Below, piece after piece: positions 1 through 9,350 of a DNA stretch of 64,000 nucleotides. The DNA is from Prauserella flavalba. Its GTDB lineage: Bacteria; Actinomycetota; Actinomycetes; Mycobacteriales; Pseudonocardiaceae. Under the pieces are notes generated by a model that was not told the DNA's origin, did no database searches, and saw only the letters and a list, made by a program, of their open reading frames with translations. Location: the NCBI RefSeq assembly GCF_003202235.1, contig NZ_MASU01000005.1, forward strand, positions 434,001-498,000. The letters run 5' to 3'. Made by a program: the position numbers and the translations under genes. The first letter of the stretch is position 1. Each line of letters begins with the position of its first letter.

Positions 1-876
1 GTTGTCGTTGGCGGCCCTGGTGTCCGACAGCTCGGCGATGAAGTCCTCGAACACGAACTCCTGCTCGGCCACCGGCGGCGCCGGCGCCGCCGGTGCGGTC
101 ATGGTGTCGAGCACGGTGGCGATCTGCCGGAACGCCACCGCCTGGATGGTCTCCGGCGCGAACGTCGTCACCGGCACGCCCCGCGCCGCGGCCTCGTTCA
201 TCACCACGCCGAGCGGCACGTGGGGCAGGATCGGGATGCCGAACGTGTGCAGCTCGCTCAGTGCCGCCGCCGCGTACGCCGAGATCGGCCGCCGGTACAG
301 CCCGGGAACGAGCCCGTAGTAGGCCACCGGCTGACGGTCCACGGCGGACTCGACGTAGCGGATCTGCTCCTGCATCAGGCGCAGCGCGCGGATGCTCGTG
401 CGGTCGGGCTGCACCGGCACGAGGATGCCGTGCGTGGCGGCGAGCGCGTTGTTGGTGAGCACGTCCAGCGCGGGCGGGCAGTCGATGATCACGTGGTCGT
501 AGTTGGCGAACTGGATCACCCTGGCCAGCTGCCAGCCGGGCACGCGGAACTGGTCGAGTCTGCGCACCAGGTCGAACATCCCCGGCGACGTGGGGATCAC
601 GTCGAACGCGCCGCCCGCGCCGATGTTGCTGCGGGGGTGGGGGACCACCAGCTCCTCGATCGCGCCCCGCCACGTCTTGGTGAGCGCCTTGGCGAGGCTG
701 GGCGCCTCGGCGGGAACCTCGGGCAGCCCCAGGAGCTCCGTGGTCGCGTGACCCTGCGGGTCGAGGTCGATCAGCAGCACCCTGCGGCCGCGCTCGGCGA
801 GCGCGGCGGCGGCGCCGACACTGAGCGCGGTCTTGCCGACCCCGCCTTTCTGGTTGACCACCGAGGTGATCTGCAC
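1..876 (-). CDS. ParA/MinD-family ATPase, C-terminus cut by window edge
   Basis: The protein reads from a GTG at 876 leftward off the window, so at least 292 residues are present and the C-terminus is missing. The N-terminus carries the deviant Walker A motif KGGVGKT at residues 10-16, followed by a Walker A-prime/B-like segment with LIDLDPQG near residue 45 and IIDCPP further on. These mark the ParA/Soj/MinD family of membrane- or DNA-associated ATPases that position chromosomes, plasmids or protein complexes. A purine-rich AGGAG lies about 11 bases before the start. No ParB-like partner is visible in the window. The Ala/Pro-rich stretch near the cut end is probably a linker. It may equally be a non-partitioning cargo-positioning ATPase. 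Confidence 0.85.
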   Translation of the reverse strand, partial: MQITSVVNQKGGVGKTALSVGAAAALAERGRRVLLIDLDPQGHATTELLGLPEVPAEAPSLAKALTKTWRGAIEELVVPHPRSNIGAGGAFDVIPTSPGMFDLVRRLDQFRVPGWQLARVIQFANYDHVIIDCPPALDVLTNNALAATHGILVPVQPDRTSIRALRLMQEQIRYVESAVDRQPVAYYGLVPGLYRRPISAYAAAALSELHTFGIPILPHVPLGVVMNEAAARGVPVTTFAPETIQAVAFRQIATVLDTMTAPAAPAPPVAEQEFVFEDFIAELSDTRAANDN

Positions 877-922
877 TGTGCGCCAGCTCCTGGATCTCGT
901 GGTTTGGGAGCAGGTTAGTGGA

Positions 923-1735
923 TCAGGACCGGTCCTGCCCCGCGGCCGGTCGCCTGTCCGGGCGGGCCCGCACCAGCAGCGCCTGCGCACCGGTCCCGAC
1001 CTGCCCGCTCGTGTCGTGCAGCCTGCTGGTCGCCGTGCCGACGCCCTGCGGGCCGAGCACCGTGTCGGCGTCGAGCCCGATCCACTCGCCGACCGGCTCG
1101 CGGTGCACGTGGACGGTGAGCTCCGCGTTGATGAACAGCCACTCGCGCATGTCGAGGCGGTTGGACGTGCCGTTGCCGGAGTCGGCGACCGTGAACAGCC
1201 GCTGCAGCGGGCTCGGCTTCTCGCCGTCGACGAGCGGCACGCGCTGCCGCGCCCACACGGCCGCGGGCCCCGGCTCGGTGATCCGGCCGCTGATCTTGCG
1301 CCACTCCATCGCCTTGAGGTAGCCGTCGTTCCACGTCGCCGGCCAGTCGGCGGGCGGGCAGTCCTCGACCGGGGTGAGCGGCGCGGCGAAGCCTTCGGCG
1401 ACCTCCGTGGTGTCCGAGGTCGCGAACCGCCAGCCGGAGGCCTTCGCCACCACCCGGCCGCCCGCCGACAGCTCCGCCGACAGCAGCTCCACCGAGCGGC
1501 CCGGCCGCTCCAGCCCGGCCCGCACCGTGAGCTCGGTCAGCGGGGCGGGGCCGAGGATCTCCACGGTCACCCGGCCCAGCAGCATCTCGCGCTCGGCGGG
1601 AATGCCCTCCAGCTCGCGCACCAGCAGCGCCGACGGCGGGCCGAAGTGCTGCGAGTCCGGTGACCACGGGCCGGCCGTGTGCTCGGTGGGCCGGTACCGC
1701 CCGTCTCCCCGGGGCAGGTAGAACGCTTCGGACAC
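923..1735 (-). CDS. TesB-like acyl-CoA thioesterase (double hotdog)
   Basis: A 270-residue protein starting at GTG 1735, chosen because GGAG sits just upstream and the N-terminus then begins SEAFYLPRG, as in related actinobacterial proteins. An upstream extension to 1891 would overlap the neighbouring gene and has low-complexity composition. The sequence has the two-lobed pattern of thioesterase families: an N-terminal half with GRYRPTEHTAGPW and a C-terminal half ending in a GTGAQALLVRAR strand. Such enzymes hydrolyse acyl-CoA in the cytosol; the substrate cannot be told. It lies 10 bases after the nuclease gene on the same strand, so co-transcription is likely. Confidence 0.75.
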   Translation of the reverse strand: MSEAFYLPRGDGRYRPTEHTAGPWSPDSQHFGPPSALLVRELEGIPAEREMLLGRVTVEILGPAPLTELTVRAGLERPGRSVELLSAELSAGGRVVAKASGWRFATSDTTEVAEGFAAPLTPVEDCPPADWPATWNDGYLKAMEWRKISGRITEPGPAAVWARQRVPLVDGEKPSPLQRLFTVADSGNGTSNRLDMREWLFINAELTVHVHREPVGEWIGLDADTVLGPQGVGTATSRLHDTSGQVGTGAQALLVRARPDRRPAAGQDRS

Positions 1736-1745
1736 GGGAGGCTCC

Positions 1746-2660
1746 TCAGTCGGCGCGGTCGAGGACGGACTCCTCGCCGGGATCGGGCTCAGGCCAGCCA
1801 GGATATTCCGGGGGAGTGCCGCCGAACGACGGGCACAGCGCCTGGTGCGAGCACCAGCCGCACAGCTTGCTCGGATTGGGCCGGAAGTCACCGGTCTTTC
1901 CCGCCCGCAGGATCGCCTGCCAGATCGCCTCCAGGGTGCGTTCGAAGCGGACCAGCTCGCCCTCGTCTGGCGTGTAGGCCAGTGCCTGCCCGTCGCTGAG
2001 GTACATGAGCTTGAGCTGCCGGGGGACGATGCCGCGCAGCCGCCACAGCACGACCGCGTAGAACTTCATCTGGAACATCGCCTTCGCCTCGCCGATCTCG
2101 CGGGGCGCGGCGCCGGTCTTGTAGTCGACGACCCGGATCTCGCCGGTGGGCGCGACGTCGAGCCGGTCGATGTAGCCGCGCAGCACGACGCCGGAGCTCA
2201 GCTCCGTCTCGACGTGCAGCTCGCACGCCTCGGGGTCGAGCCGGTTGGGGTCCTCGAGTCCGAAGTAGCCGTCGAGCAGTTTCGCCGCGCCACCGAGCCA
2301 GGTGCTCATGGCCTGTTCGGCGTCACCGTCCTCATCGGAGAACAGCTCCGTCCACTCCGGACATTCCGCGAGCAGCTCCCGCCACGTGGGCTCCAGCATC
2401 GCCACGGCCCGCTCGGGCACCCGCTCGCCCTGCGGCAGCGCGAACAACCGCTCCAGCACGGAGTGCACGAGCGTGCCCCGCACCTGTGCCTTGGTCGGCA
2501 CCTCGGGCAGCCGGTCGACGGCGCGGAACCGGTAGAGCAGGGGGCATTGCTTGAAGTCGCTCGCCCTGGACGGGGACAGCGCGGGTCGGCGGACCGCGCC
2601 GGAACGCGGCGGGTCCTCGGTCGCGGTGACGGTGGCCGTGGTGGTGGTGCCCTCTGCCAT
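1746..2660 (-). CDS. PD-(D/E)XK nuclease of the RecB/Cas4/AddB type with Fe-S cysteines
   Basis: A 304-residue protein. The nuclease core shows GTLVHSVLERLF (motif with the metal-binding His), then YIDRLDV and VVDYKTG, which supply the catalytic Asp and Lys of the PD-(D/E)XK fold. One cysteine at residue 39 (FKQC) and three at 267, 270 and 276 (LCGWC...LC) match the 4Fe-4S arrangement known from AddB and Cas4. No CRISPR array or cas gene is nearby, so a role in DNA repair is more likely than spacer acquisition. A gene of this type also lies next to trmI in mycobacteria. A TACGCT hexamer at 2668-2673 predicts a leaderless mRNA. Confidence 0.85.
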   Translation of the reverse strand: MAEGTTTTATVTATEDPPRSGAVRRPALSPSRASDFKQCPLLYRFRAVDRLPEVPTKAQVRGTLVHSVLERLFALPQGERVPERAVAMLEPTWRELLAECPEWTELFSDEDGDAEQAMSTWLGGAAKLLDGYFGLEDPNRLDPEACELHVETELSSGVVLRGYIDRLDVAPTGEIRVVDYKTGAAPREIGEAKAMFQMKFYAVVLWRLRGIVPRQLKLMYLSDGQALAYTPDEGELVRFERTLEAIWQAILRAGKTGDFRPNPSKLCGWCSHQALCPSFGGTPPEYPGWPEPDPGEESVLDRAD

Positions 2661-2785
2661 GCCCCGGAGCGTAGCGGCACGGTACGACAACTCCCGGTAG
2701 CGCGAGCGGGCGTGGGCCGAATCGCACGTGGGACGCGCGCCACGCGCGGGGCGAGGAGGTAACGAACACCCCACACCCGACGTTC

Positions 2786-2791
2786 TACCCT
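2786..2791 (+). promoter_or_regulatory. Putative -10 box, leaderless promoter of the M50 protease gene
   Basis: TACCCT lies exactly six bases before the GTG at 2798. The spacing would place the transcript start at the start codon; no Shine-Dalgarno sequence is seen. The same layout recurs before dop, pafA and other genes in the window. Confidence 0.5.
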
Positions 2792-2797
2792 CGCCTG

Positions 2798-3967
2798 GTG
2801 GACGCGACGAGCCAGTACAGCCGGGGCGGGCCCCGGCGCGCGCCCTCGGCGTCCCCGCCGGAAGGTGGCCTGCTGCTCTTCCGCGTCGACGGTGTGCCCG
2901 TGCTGCTCGCGCCGTCCTGGTGGATCGGCTCCCTCATCATCGTCGTGCTCTACACGCCGCTGGTCAGCAGGCTGCTGCCGGGCGCGAGCACACTGACGTC
3001 CTGGCTGCTCGCCGCCGCGTTCGCCGTGCTGCTCGGCCTCTCGGTGCTGGCGCACGAGCTCGGCCACTGTGTCGTGGCGCTGCGGCTCGGCATCCCCGTG
3101 CGCAGGCTGCGGCTGTTCCTGCTCGGCGGCCTGTCCGAGGTCGCCCGCACCCCGAGACGGCCGGGCCAGGAGGGACTCGTCGCCGCCGCGGGCCCCGTCG
3201 TGTCGATCCTGCTCGCGGCCCTGTGCGGGCTGCTGCTGCTCGCGGTGCCGCCGGGCGGCCCGATCTGGCTGCTCGTGGCCCAGTGCGCCGTCGCGAACCT
3301 GGCCGTCGGGCTGTTCAACCTCCTTCCAGGGCTGCCGCTCGACGGCGGCAGGCTGCTGCGGGCAGGCGTCTGGGCGCTCACCGGTGCCCGCGCGAAGGGC
3401 ACCAGGGCCGCGGTGTTCGGCGGCGGGCTGGTGTCGGTCGGGCTGCTGGTGTGGGCGTTGTGGGGCCTCGCCGTCGGCAGTGACGACCGCTGGCTGCGGC
3501 TCGGCGTCTGCGTGGTGACCGCGTGGTTCGTGGCGCTTGGGGCGTCGAGTGAGTTCGCGGCCGAGGGCAGGCGCGGCTGGCCCGACGGCCTCGAGGTCGG
3601 CGACCTGATGCGCCCCGTGCTGCAGCTGCCCGCGGAGAGCCCGGTGTCCGCCGCGCTGTCCGCCTCGGCAGGCCGCGGCGTGGTGCTCGTGCGGGCCGAC
3701 GGGGTCGCGGCCGGACTGCTCGACGAGGCGACGGCGGAACGGCTCGCCGCGGAGTCCCCGCAGGCGCCTGCCGAACTCGCGGCCGAGCCGATCAGGGCGG
3801 AGACCGTGCTGCTGCTCTCCGAGCCCGGCGACGACATCGCGGAACGGGTCCGCGAGGTGGCGACGTGGCAGTTCCTCGTCGTCGACGACGACGGCAGGCC
3901 CGCCGGGGTGCTGCACCGCGACGACGTGCGCGCGGCCCTGTCCGGGCACCGGAAGCCGACCCGCTGA
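2798..3967 (+). CDS. Site-2 protease family (M50) membrane metalloprotease
   Basis: A 389-residue integral membrane protease. HELGH at residues 86-90 is the zinc-binding motif in a membrane helix, and FNLLPGLPLDGG at 173-184 supplies the third ligand Asp182, as in site-2 proteases and the actinobacterial Rip3-like group. Several hydrophobic helices flank these motifs. The C-terminal 130 residues are soluble and resemble a weak pair of CBS-like units, which in this family sense nucleotides or energy state. Such enzymes cleave membrane-bound anti-sigma factors or other single-pass proteins. It is divergent from the nuclease gene. The partner substrate is not evident nearby. Confidence 0.85.
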   Translation: MDATSQYSRGGPRRAPSASPPEGGLLLFRVDGVPVLLAPSWWIGSLIIVVLYTPLVSRLLPGASTLTSWLLAAAFAVLLGLSVLAHELGHCVVALRLGIPVRRLRLFLLGGLSEVARTPRRPGQEGLVAAAGPVVSILLAALCGLLLLAVPPGGPIWLLVAQCAVANLAVGLFNLLPGLPLDGGRLLRAGVWALTGARAKGTRAAVFGGGLVSVGLLVWALWGLAVGSDDRWLRLGVCVVTAWFVALGASSEFAAEGRRGWPDGLEVGDLMRPVLQLPAESPVSAALSASAGRGVVLVRADGVAAGLLDEATAERLAAESPQAPAELAAEPIRAETVLLLSEPGDDIAERVREVATWQFLVVDDDGRPAGVLHRDDVRAALSGHRKPTR

Positions 3968-4032
3968 CGCGGCTACCGGCGTGCCCTGCGACGATCAACC
4001 GCTGTCTCGATGAGCAGGGTGATCACGTCTGA

Positions 4033-4866
<834 letters not shown>

Positions 4867-4874
4867 GACGCGAA

Positions 4875-4916
4875 CGGGGCGTGCCCCGCGGAAGGTGTTC
4901 CGCCGGGCACGCCCCG
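4875..4916. terminator. Bidirectional hairpin terminator
   Basis: Twelve bases at 4875-4886 pair perfectly with 4905-4916, and an inner GCGGAA/TTCCGC stem closes the loop, separated from the outer stem only by a C-C mismatch. It sits between the convergent trmI gene and the gene ending at 4942 and can serve both. There is no long U-run. Confidence 0.75.
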
Positions 4917-4941
4917 TGCCGTCACGTCCGGTGTGTGCGGG

Positions 4942-5691
4942 TCAGCCCGCCATGCACCAGGTGCCGTCCTCCTTGGAGGCGGGCAGGGTCTCGTCCTGGC
5001 TCTGGCCCTGGAACGAGATGGTCACCGGGATGTCGGCCGAGTCGCCGGTGATCTCCGGGTCGCCGTTCAGCGAGTACTCGACACCGTCGGGCAGCTGGTC
5101 GAAGTCGTCCGTGCTGACCGCGTCGGGGTTGCAGGAGATCTCCTTGGCGAGCGCGCCGTCCTTGTTGTTCAGCGCCTCGAGCGCCTGGTCGGCGAGCTCC
5201 TGGACCGCGGCCGTGTCGTCGCTGGAGGAACCGGAGTCGCCGTCGTCAGACGACTCCGACGTCTCGCTGGAGTCGCCGCCGCTGTCGCCGCCTGCGCCGG
5301 GAACCTGCGGGGCGTTGGACTGCTGGTTGCCCCCGTTGTTGTTGCCGCCCTCGGCGTTCTGCTCGTCGTCACCTCCGGAGAGGACGAGGATCAGCGCGAC
5401 GACGCCGCCGATCACGGCGACCGCGGCGATGGAGAGACCGACGATCAGGCCGGTCTTCTTCTTGGGCGGTTCACCGCCGGGGCCGCCCGGGAAGCCGGGC
5501 GGTTGCTGGCCGTACGGCCCGGGTTGGCCAAATTGTTGTGTTCCCCCAGGGCCACCGAACCCGCCCTGCTGGGGCACGGGTCCACTGGGTGGGAACGGCC
5601 CGCCCTGCGGGGGCTGCTGCCCCCACGGACCCGGCTGCCCGTAAGGCCCGGGTTGTCCCGGTCCCCCGGGCGGTTGCGGCGGATAGGTCAT
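4942..5691 (-). CDS. Gly/Pro/Gln-rich single-pass membrane protein with extracytoplasmic domain
   Basis: A 249-residue protein in three parts. Residues 1-75 are a cytoplasmic low-complexity tail built of PYGQPGPWG-like units. A KKKT stop precedes one membrane helix (about 79-105, GLIVGLSIAAVAVIGGVVALILVL). A Ser/Asp-rich linker then leads to a folded domain of about 100 residues with two cysteines (EISCNP and TWCMAG) likely to form a disulphide outside the cell. The C-terminal domain resembles small DUF4878-like domains found in many actinobacterial envelope proteins; no catalytic motif is seen. The function is unknown. The start ATG has a G-rich ribosome site, and the gene is divergent from mpa. 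Confidence 0.75.
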   Translation of the reverse strand: MTYPPQPPGGPGQPGPYGQPGPWGQQPPQGGPFPPSGPVPQQGGFGGPGGTQQFGQPGPYGQQPPGFPGGPGGEPPKKKTGLIVGLSIAAVAVIGGVVALILVLSGGDDEQNAEGGNNNGGNQQSNAPQVPGAGGDSGGDSSETSESSDDGDSGSSSDDTAAVQELADQALEALNNKDGALAKEISCNPDAVSTDDFDQLPDGVEYSLNGDPEITGDSADIPVTISFQGQSQDETLPASKEDGTWCMAG

Positions 5692-6012
5692 GTGGCCCCC
5701 TTAGTGGTCACTTGCTGCGGAAATCCCTGGTCCACGCCGTGGATGTGGGTTAGATCGTAGCCACGGCCCGCGCGGTTCCATCCGAGTCCGGCGAGACGGT
5801 CTCATTTGTCCGGTTCATGGTCATCTCACGCTGTGCGACCGGGTGAGGCCGGCGGCGGAAATCGGGCTGCTGAGCGGATCGGAGTCGGTTCGGGCGTCAG
5901 TGGGTAGCCCGTCGCAGCCGCGCGACGCGCCGATCCTGTGATGCGGTTAGGGCTTTTCATGTCGGTGATCGCCGGTACCGTGGGAAGAAATGCATTCCGA
6001 GGAGGTGCCGAA
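5692..6012. other. Divergent intergenic region before mpa
   Basis: This is the longest gap without a gene (321 bases). It holds a palindrome TCCACG-C-CGTGGA at 5731-5743 and, on the minus strand, a TACGATCTA stretch that could be the -10 region of the gene at 5691. For mpa, a strong GAGGAGG site at 5999-6005 precedes the ATG. No additional reading frame with convincing codon usage is seen. Confidence 0.4.
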
Positions 6013-7830
6013 ATGCAACACGACCTTCCCGGAGGTCGGCATGAGGAGGCCGACCCTTCAGAAACACATGGAGCTGGAGCCGCGGGCAACCCGACCAGCG
6101 AGCAGATGCGGCAGATCCGCTTCCTGGAGGAGGAAGTAGCCCTGCTTCGCCGGAAGCTCACGGACTCGCCGAGGCAGAACCGCGTCCTCGAACAAAGGCT
6201 CGCCGAGGCGACCGAGCGAGTGAGCCAGCTCACGGAGCGGAACAACAAGCTCGTTGAGACGCTGCGTGAGGCGCGGAGCCAGCTCCTGGCTTTGCGGGAG
6301 GAGGTCGACCGGCTCGCCCAGCCACCGAGCGGGTACGGCGTCTTCGTGGAGGCCTTCGAGGACAACACGGTGGACGTCTACACGGCGGGCAGGCGGATGC
6401 GGGTGTCCGTGTCGCCCGCGGTGGAGGTCGAGTCCTTGCAGCGCGGGCAGAGTGTCCGCCTCAACGAGGCGCTCACCGTGGTCGAGGGCGGCAGCTTCGA
6501 GCGCACGGGCGAGGTCTGCGCCCTGCGCGAGGTGCTGCTTCCGGAGACCGAGGGCGGCAGCTCGCGGGCACTGGTCGTCGGGCACGCCGACGAGGAGCGG
6601 GTGGTCTGGCTGGCGGACCCGCTGGCCGAGCAGACGCTCAAGCCCGGTGACTCGCTGCTCGTCGACTCCAAGGCGGGCTACGCGTACGAGCGCGTGCCGA
6701 AGGCCGAGGTCGAGGACCTGGTGCTCGAAGAGGTTCCCGACGTCCGCTACGAGGACATCGGCGGGCTCTTCCGGCAGATCGAGCAGATCCGCGACGCGGT
6801 GGAACTGCCGTTCCTGCACTCGGACCTCTACCTCGAGTACCAGCTGCGGCCGCCGAAGGGCGTGCTGCTCTACGGCCCTCCTGGCTGCGGGAAGACGCTC
6901 ATCGCCAAGGCGGTGGCCAACTCGCTGGCGAAGAAGGTGGCCGAGGCGCGCGGCGGCGGCGACGCGGACGACGCCAAGTCCTACTTCCTCAACATCAAGG
7001 GCCCCGAGCTGCTCAACAAGTTCGTCGGGGAGACCGAGCGGCACATCCGCATGATCTTCCAGCGGGCCAGGGAGAAGGCTTCCGACGGCACCCCCGTGAT
7101 CGTGTTCTTCGACGAGATGGAGTCGATCTTCCGCACCCGTGGCAGCGGAGTGTCCTCCGACGTGGAGACCACCATCGTTCCGCAGCTGCTGTCGGAGATC
7201 GACGGCGTCGAGGGACTCGAGAACGTCATCGTGATCGGCGCCTCCAACCGCGAGGACATGATCGACCCGGCGATCCTGCGTCCCGGCAGGCTCGACGTGA
7301 AGATCAAGATCGAGCGGCCGGACGCGGAGGGCGCGAAGGACATCTTCTCGAAGTACCTCACCGCGGAGCTGCCGATCCACGCCGACGATCTCCTGGAGTT
7401 CGGCGGCGACCGGCAGGCCACGATCGACGCGATGATCCAGCACACCGTCGAGCGGATGTACGAGGAGACCGACGAGAACCGGTTCCTGGAGGTCACCTAC
7501 GCCAACGGGGACAAGGAAGTGCTCTACTTCCGCGACTTCAACTCCGGCGCCATGATCCAGAACATCGTGGACCGGGCGAAGAAGTCGGCGATCAAGTCGG
7601 TGCTGGAGACGCAGCAGCCCGGCCTGCGCGTGCAGCATCTGCTGGACGCGATCGTCGACGAGTTCGCGGAGAACGAGGACCTCCCGAACACCACGAACCC
7701 GGACGACTGGGCCAGGATCTCCGGCAAGAAGGGCGAGCGGATCGTCTACATCCGCACGCTCGTCACCGGCAAGAACCAGGAGTCCGGCCGGGTGATCGAC
7801 ACCGCGACCAACACCGGCCAGTACCTCTAA
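6013..7830 (+). CDS. mpa: Proteasome-associated ATPase Mpa/ARC
   Basis: A 605-residue AAA ATPase that forms the hexameric cap of the 20S proteasome, recruits pupylated substrates and unfolds them. The N-terminal coiled coil (about residues 30-102), which binds Pup, is followed by OB-type domains (about 108-240). Walker A GPPGCGKT is at 288-295 and Walker [10 protein letters not shown] follows. The C-terminus ends in GQYL, the penultimate-Tyr motif that docks into the PrcA ring. ATG 6013 was chosen over an upstream in-frame ATG at 5938 because GAGGAGG lies just before it. The end is followed at once by a perfect palindromic repeat. Confidence 0.96.
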   Translation: MQHDLPGGRHEEADPSETHGAGAAGNPTSEQMRQIRFLEEEVALLRRKLTDSPRQNRVLEQRLAEATERVSQLTERNNKLVETLREARSQLLALREEVDRLAQPPSGYGVFVEAFEDNTVDVYTAGRRMRVSVSPAVEVESLQRGQSVRLNEALTVVEGGSFERTGEVCALREVLLPETEGGSSRALVVGHADEERVVWLADPLAEQTLKPGDSLLVDSKAGYAYERVPKAEVEDLVLEEVPDVRYEDIGGLFRQIEQIRDAVELPFLHSDLYLEYQLRPPKGVLLYGPPGCGKTLIAKAVANSLAKKVAEARGGGDADDAKSYFLNIKGPELLNKFVGETERHIRMIFQRAREKASDGTPVIVFFDEMESIFRTRGSGVSSDVETTIVPQLLSEIDGVEGLENVIVIGASNREDMIDPAILRPGRLDVKIKIERPDAEGAKDIFSKYLTAELPIHADDLLEFGGDRQATIDAMIQHTVERMYEETDENRFLEVTYANGDKEVLYFRDFNSGAMIQNIVDRAKKSAIKSVLETQQPGLRVQHLLDAIVDEFAENEDLPNTTNPDDWARISGKKGERIVYIRTLVTGKNQESGRVIDTATNTGQYL

Positions 7831-7846
7831 GGCCGCCGGCCACTGT

Positions 7847-7897
7847 CCCCCAAGGCCACCTTTGTTGCGTTCAACGCAACAAAGGTGGCCTTGGGGG
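7847..7897. repeat. GGCCACCTT palindrome, copy A (also likely mpa terminator)
   Basis: Twenty-five bases at 7847-7871 are the exact reverse complement of 7873-7897, with a single C between them. It begins 16 bases after the mpa stop. The same 51-bp element, reverse-complemented (central G), occurs at 46664-46714. It could form a very strong hairpin terminator, but the second copy lies upstream of a gene, so termination alone does not explain it. Confidence 0.9.
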
Positions 7898-7917
7898 CGT
7901 TTCGGTGCCCGGCGACT

Positions 7918-7935
7918 CGTATAACGGCCTATACG
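7918..7935. promoter_or_regulatory. Inverted-repeat operator CGTATA-N6-TATACG, upstream copy
   Basis: CGTATA and TATACG form a perfect inverted repeat around ACGGCC. The right half overlaps the TACGCT hexamer (7932-7937) placed six bases before the ATG at 7944, so a bound repressor would block the predicted leaderless promoter. A near-identical site occurs just after the gene. Confidence 0.7.
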
Positions 7936-7943
7936 CTGGCGGC

Positions 7944-8288
7944 ATGGACGAGCTTCGGGAGGGCCGGCTCCGCGCGCCGGTCACGGCGGCGGACCTGCTC
8001 GGCTGGCTGGAGGAGGCCGCCGCGGCCGTGCGCGCGGGCGAGGTCGACGCGGACGAGCTGATCGCGGTGCTGGGGGAGTTGCGGCAGGCCTCGACGGCGT
8101 GCGCCAACGCCTCCGACTGGGCCTTGCTCGCCGCCAGGGAGGCGGGGGCGAGCCTGCGGCAGATCGCGCCCGTGTTCGGCAAGGGCTATGTGCGGGCGCC
8201 GGCGGCGAGGCTGGAGAAGCTGCACCGCGAGGTCCTCTCGGCGGACCAGTTCCTCGAGCTGATGCGCCGCCGCCAGGCCGGGCAGTAG
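7944..8288 (+). CDS. Small helix-turn-helix protein, probable autoregulator
   Basis: A 114-residue protein of unknown family. Residues about 58-95 read as a helix-turn-helix: a first helix with WALLAAREAG, a turn (ASLRQIAPVFG) and a basic second helix (KGYVRAPAARLEKL). The N-terminal 50 residues are acidic and helical and may dimerise. The ATG at 7944 fits the TACGCT promoter hexamer and lies nine bases after an inverted repeat that recurs just downstream of the gene before the aldo/keto reductase. This layout suggests that the protein controls itself and its neighbour. DNA binding is inferred, not shown. Confidence 0.6.
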   Translation: MDELREGRLRAPVTAADLLGWLEEAAAAVRAGEVDADELIAVLGELRQASTACANASDWALLAAREAGASLRQIAPVFGKGYVRAPAARLEKLHREVLSADQFLELMRRRQAGQ

Positions 8289-8289
8289 T

Positions 8290-8307
8290 CGTATAACGAC
8301 CTATACG
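8290..8307. promoter_or_regulatory. Inverted-repeat operator CGTATA-N6-TATACG, downstream copy
   Basis: CGTATA-ACGACC-TATACG differs from the copy at 7918-7935 by one spacer base. It begins one base after the stop of the small HTH gene and lies 42 bases before the predicted -10 box (TACGGT, 8350-8355) of the next gene. Confidence 0.7.
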
Positions 8308-8362
8308 GCACGGCTTTGACGGGCCCGCTCGCGCCGTACCGCCGCAAACTACGGTGACACCC

Positions 8363-9301
8363 GTGAAGAACGACGCACGGATCGCCGTCGGCCTCGCCGC
8401 GCTGGGCAGGCCCGCCTACATCAACCTCGGCAGGGCGGAAGAACTGCCGGAAGAGCGCGACGTCGCCGTGATGCGCGCGGGAACCGGCGCCGTGCTCGAC
8501 CGCGCCTACGCCGCCGGTGTGCGCCGCGTGGACGTCGCGCGCTCGTACGGCCGCGCCGAGGAGTTCCTCGCCGCGTGGCTCGCCGAGCGGGGACACGACG
8601 ACGTCGTGGTGTCGAGCAAGTGGGGCTACGCCTACGTCGGCGGCTGGCGGCTCGACGCGGCCGTGCACGAGGAGAAAGAGCATTCGCTGGCCCGGTTCAC
8701 CGAGCAGTGGGCGCAGACGCGGGAGTTGCTGGACGGGCGGGTCTCGCTCTACCAGGTGCACTCGCTGACCGCGGACAGCCCGCTGTTCACCGACGAGCCG
8801 CTGCTCGGCGCACTGGCCGAACTGGCCGACTCCGGTGTGCGCGTGGGCTTCTCGACGTCGGGCCCCGCCCAGGCGGAGACGATCAGGCGGGCACTGGAGC
8901 TGCGCGTCGCGGGCCGGCCGGTGTTCACGGCCGTGCAGTCGACCTGGAACGTCCTGGAGACCTCGGCGGGCCTCGCACTCGCCGAAGCCCACGCCGACGG
9001 CGTGCTGGTGCAGCTCAAGGAGACGCTCGCCAACGGAAGGCTGGCCGTCTCGCCGCCGCCCGCGCTGGGGGCGCTCGCGGCCGCGCGGGACGTGCCCGCC
9101 GACGCCGTGGCGCTCGCGGCGGCGTTCGCGCAGCCGTGGGCCGACGTCGTGCTGGTGGGACCGGCCAGTGTGGGCCAGCTCGACGCCAACCTCGCGGGTG
9201 CGCGGCTGGACCTCGGCGACGACGAGCTCGCCGCACTCGCCGAGCTGCGGGAGGACCCCGTCGAGTACTGGGCCCACCGATCATCGCTGCCGTGGCGGTG
9301 A
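8363..9301 (+). CDS. Aldo/keto reductase family oxidoreductase
   Basis: A 312-residue TIM-barrel protein of the aldo/keto reductase superfamily, which reduces carbonyls with NADPH. The pattern includes GVRRVDVARSYGRAEEFLAAWL, where Asp and Tyr fit the catalytic tetrad, VVSSKWGY (Lys of the tetrad) and YQVHSLT (His). The GTG at 8363 is preferred over one at 8354 because TACGGT at 8350-8355 lies seven bases upstream, which fits a leaderless transcript; the earlier start would overlap that box. It is probably under the control of the upstream HTH protein. The substrate is unknown. Confidence 0.8.
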   Translation: MKNDARIAVGLAALGRPAYINLGRAEELPEERDVAVMRAGTGAVLDRAYAAGVRRVDVARSYGRAEEFLAAWLAERGHDDVVVSSKWGYAYVGGWRLDAAVHEEKEHSLARFTEQWAQTRELLDGRVSLYQVHSLTADSPLFTDEPLLGALAELADSGVRVGFSTSGPAQAETIRRALELRVAGRPVFTAVQSTWNVLETSAGLALAEAHADGVLVQLKETLANGRLAVSPPPALGALAAARDVPADAVALAAAFAQPWADVVLVGPASVGQLDANLAGARLDLGDDELAALAELREDPVEYWAHRSSLPWR

Positions 9302-9350
9302 CTACTGTCATGGCCCGGTTCGGGGGTCAGCCTGAGGGGACGAGGACAGG

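Noticed and set aside
1746-2660. Cas4 as part of a CRISPR system
   Set aside because: The Fe-S nuclease pattern is shared with AddB/RecB-like repair nucleases, and no array or other cas genes are near.
2306-3949. Minus-strand open frame across the nuclease and protease genes
   Set aside because: It crosses two well-supported genes and reads as charged repeats without a recognisable domain.
5938-6012. Upstream ATG extension of Mpa
   Set aside because: The added 25 residues do not resemble Mpa N-termini, and GAGGAGG lies directly before ATG 6013.
8354-8362. GTG 8354 as start of the aldo/keto reductase
   Set aside because: It would lie inside the TACGGT promoter hexamer; GTG 8363 fits the leaderless spacing.
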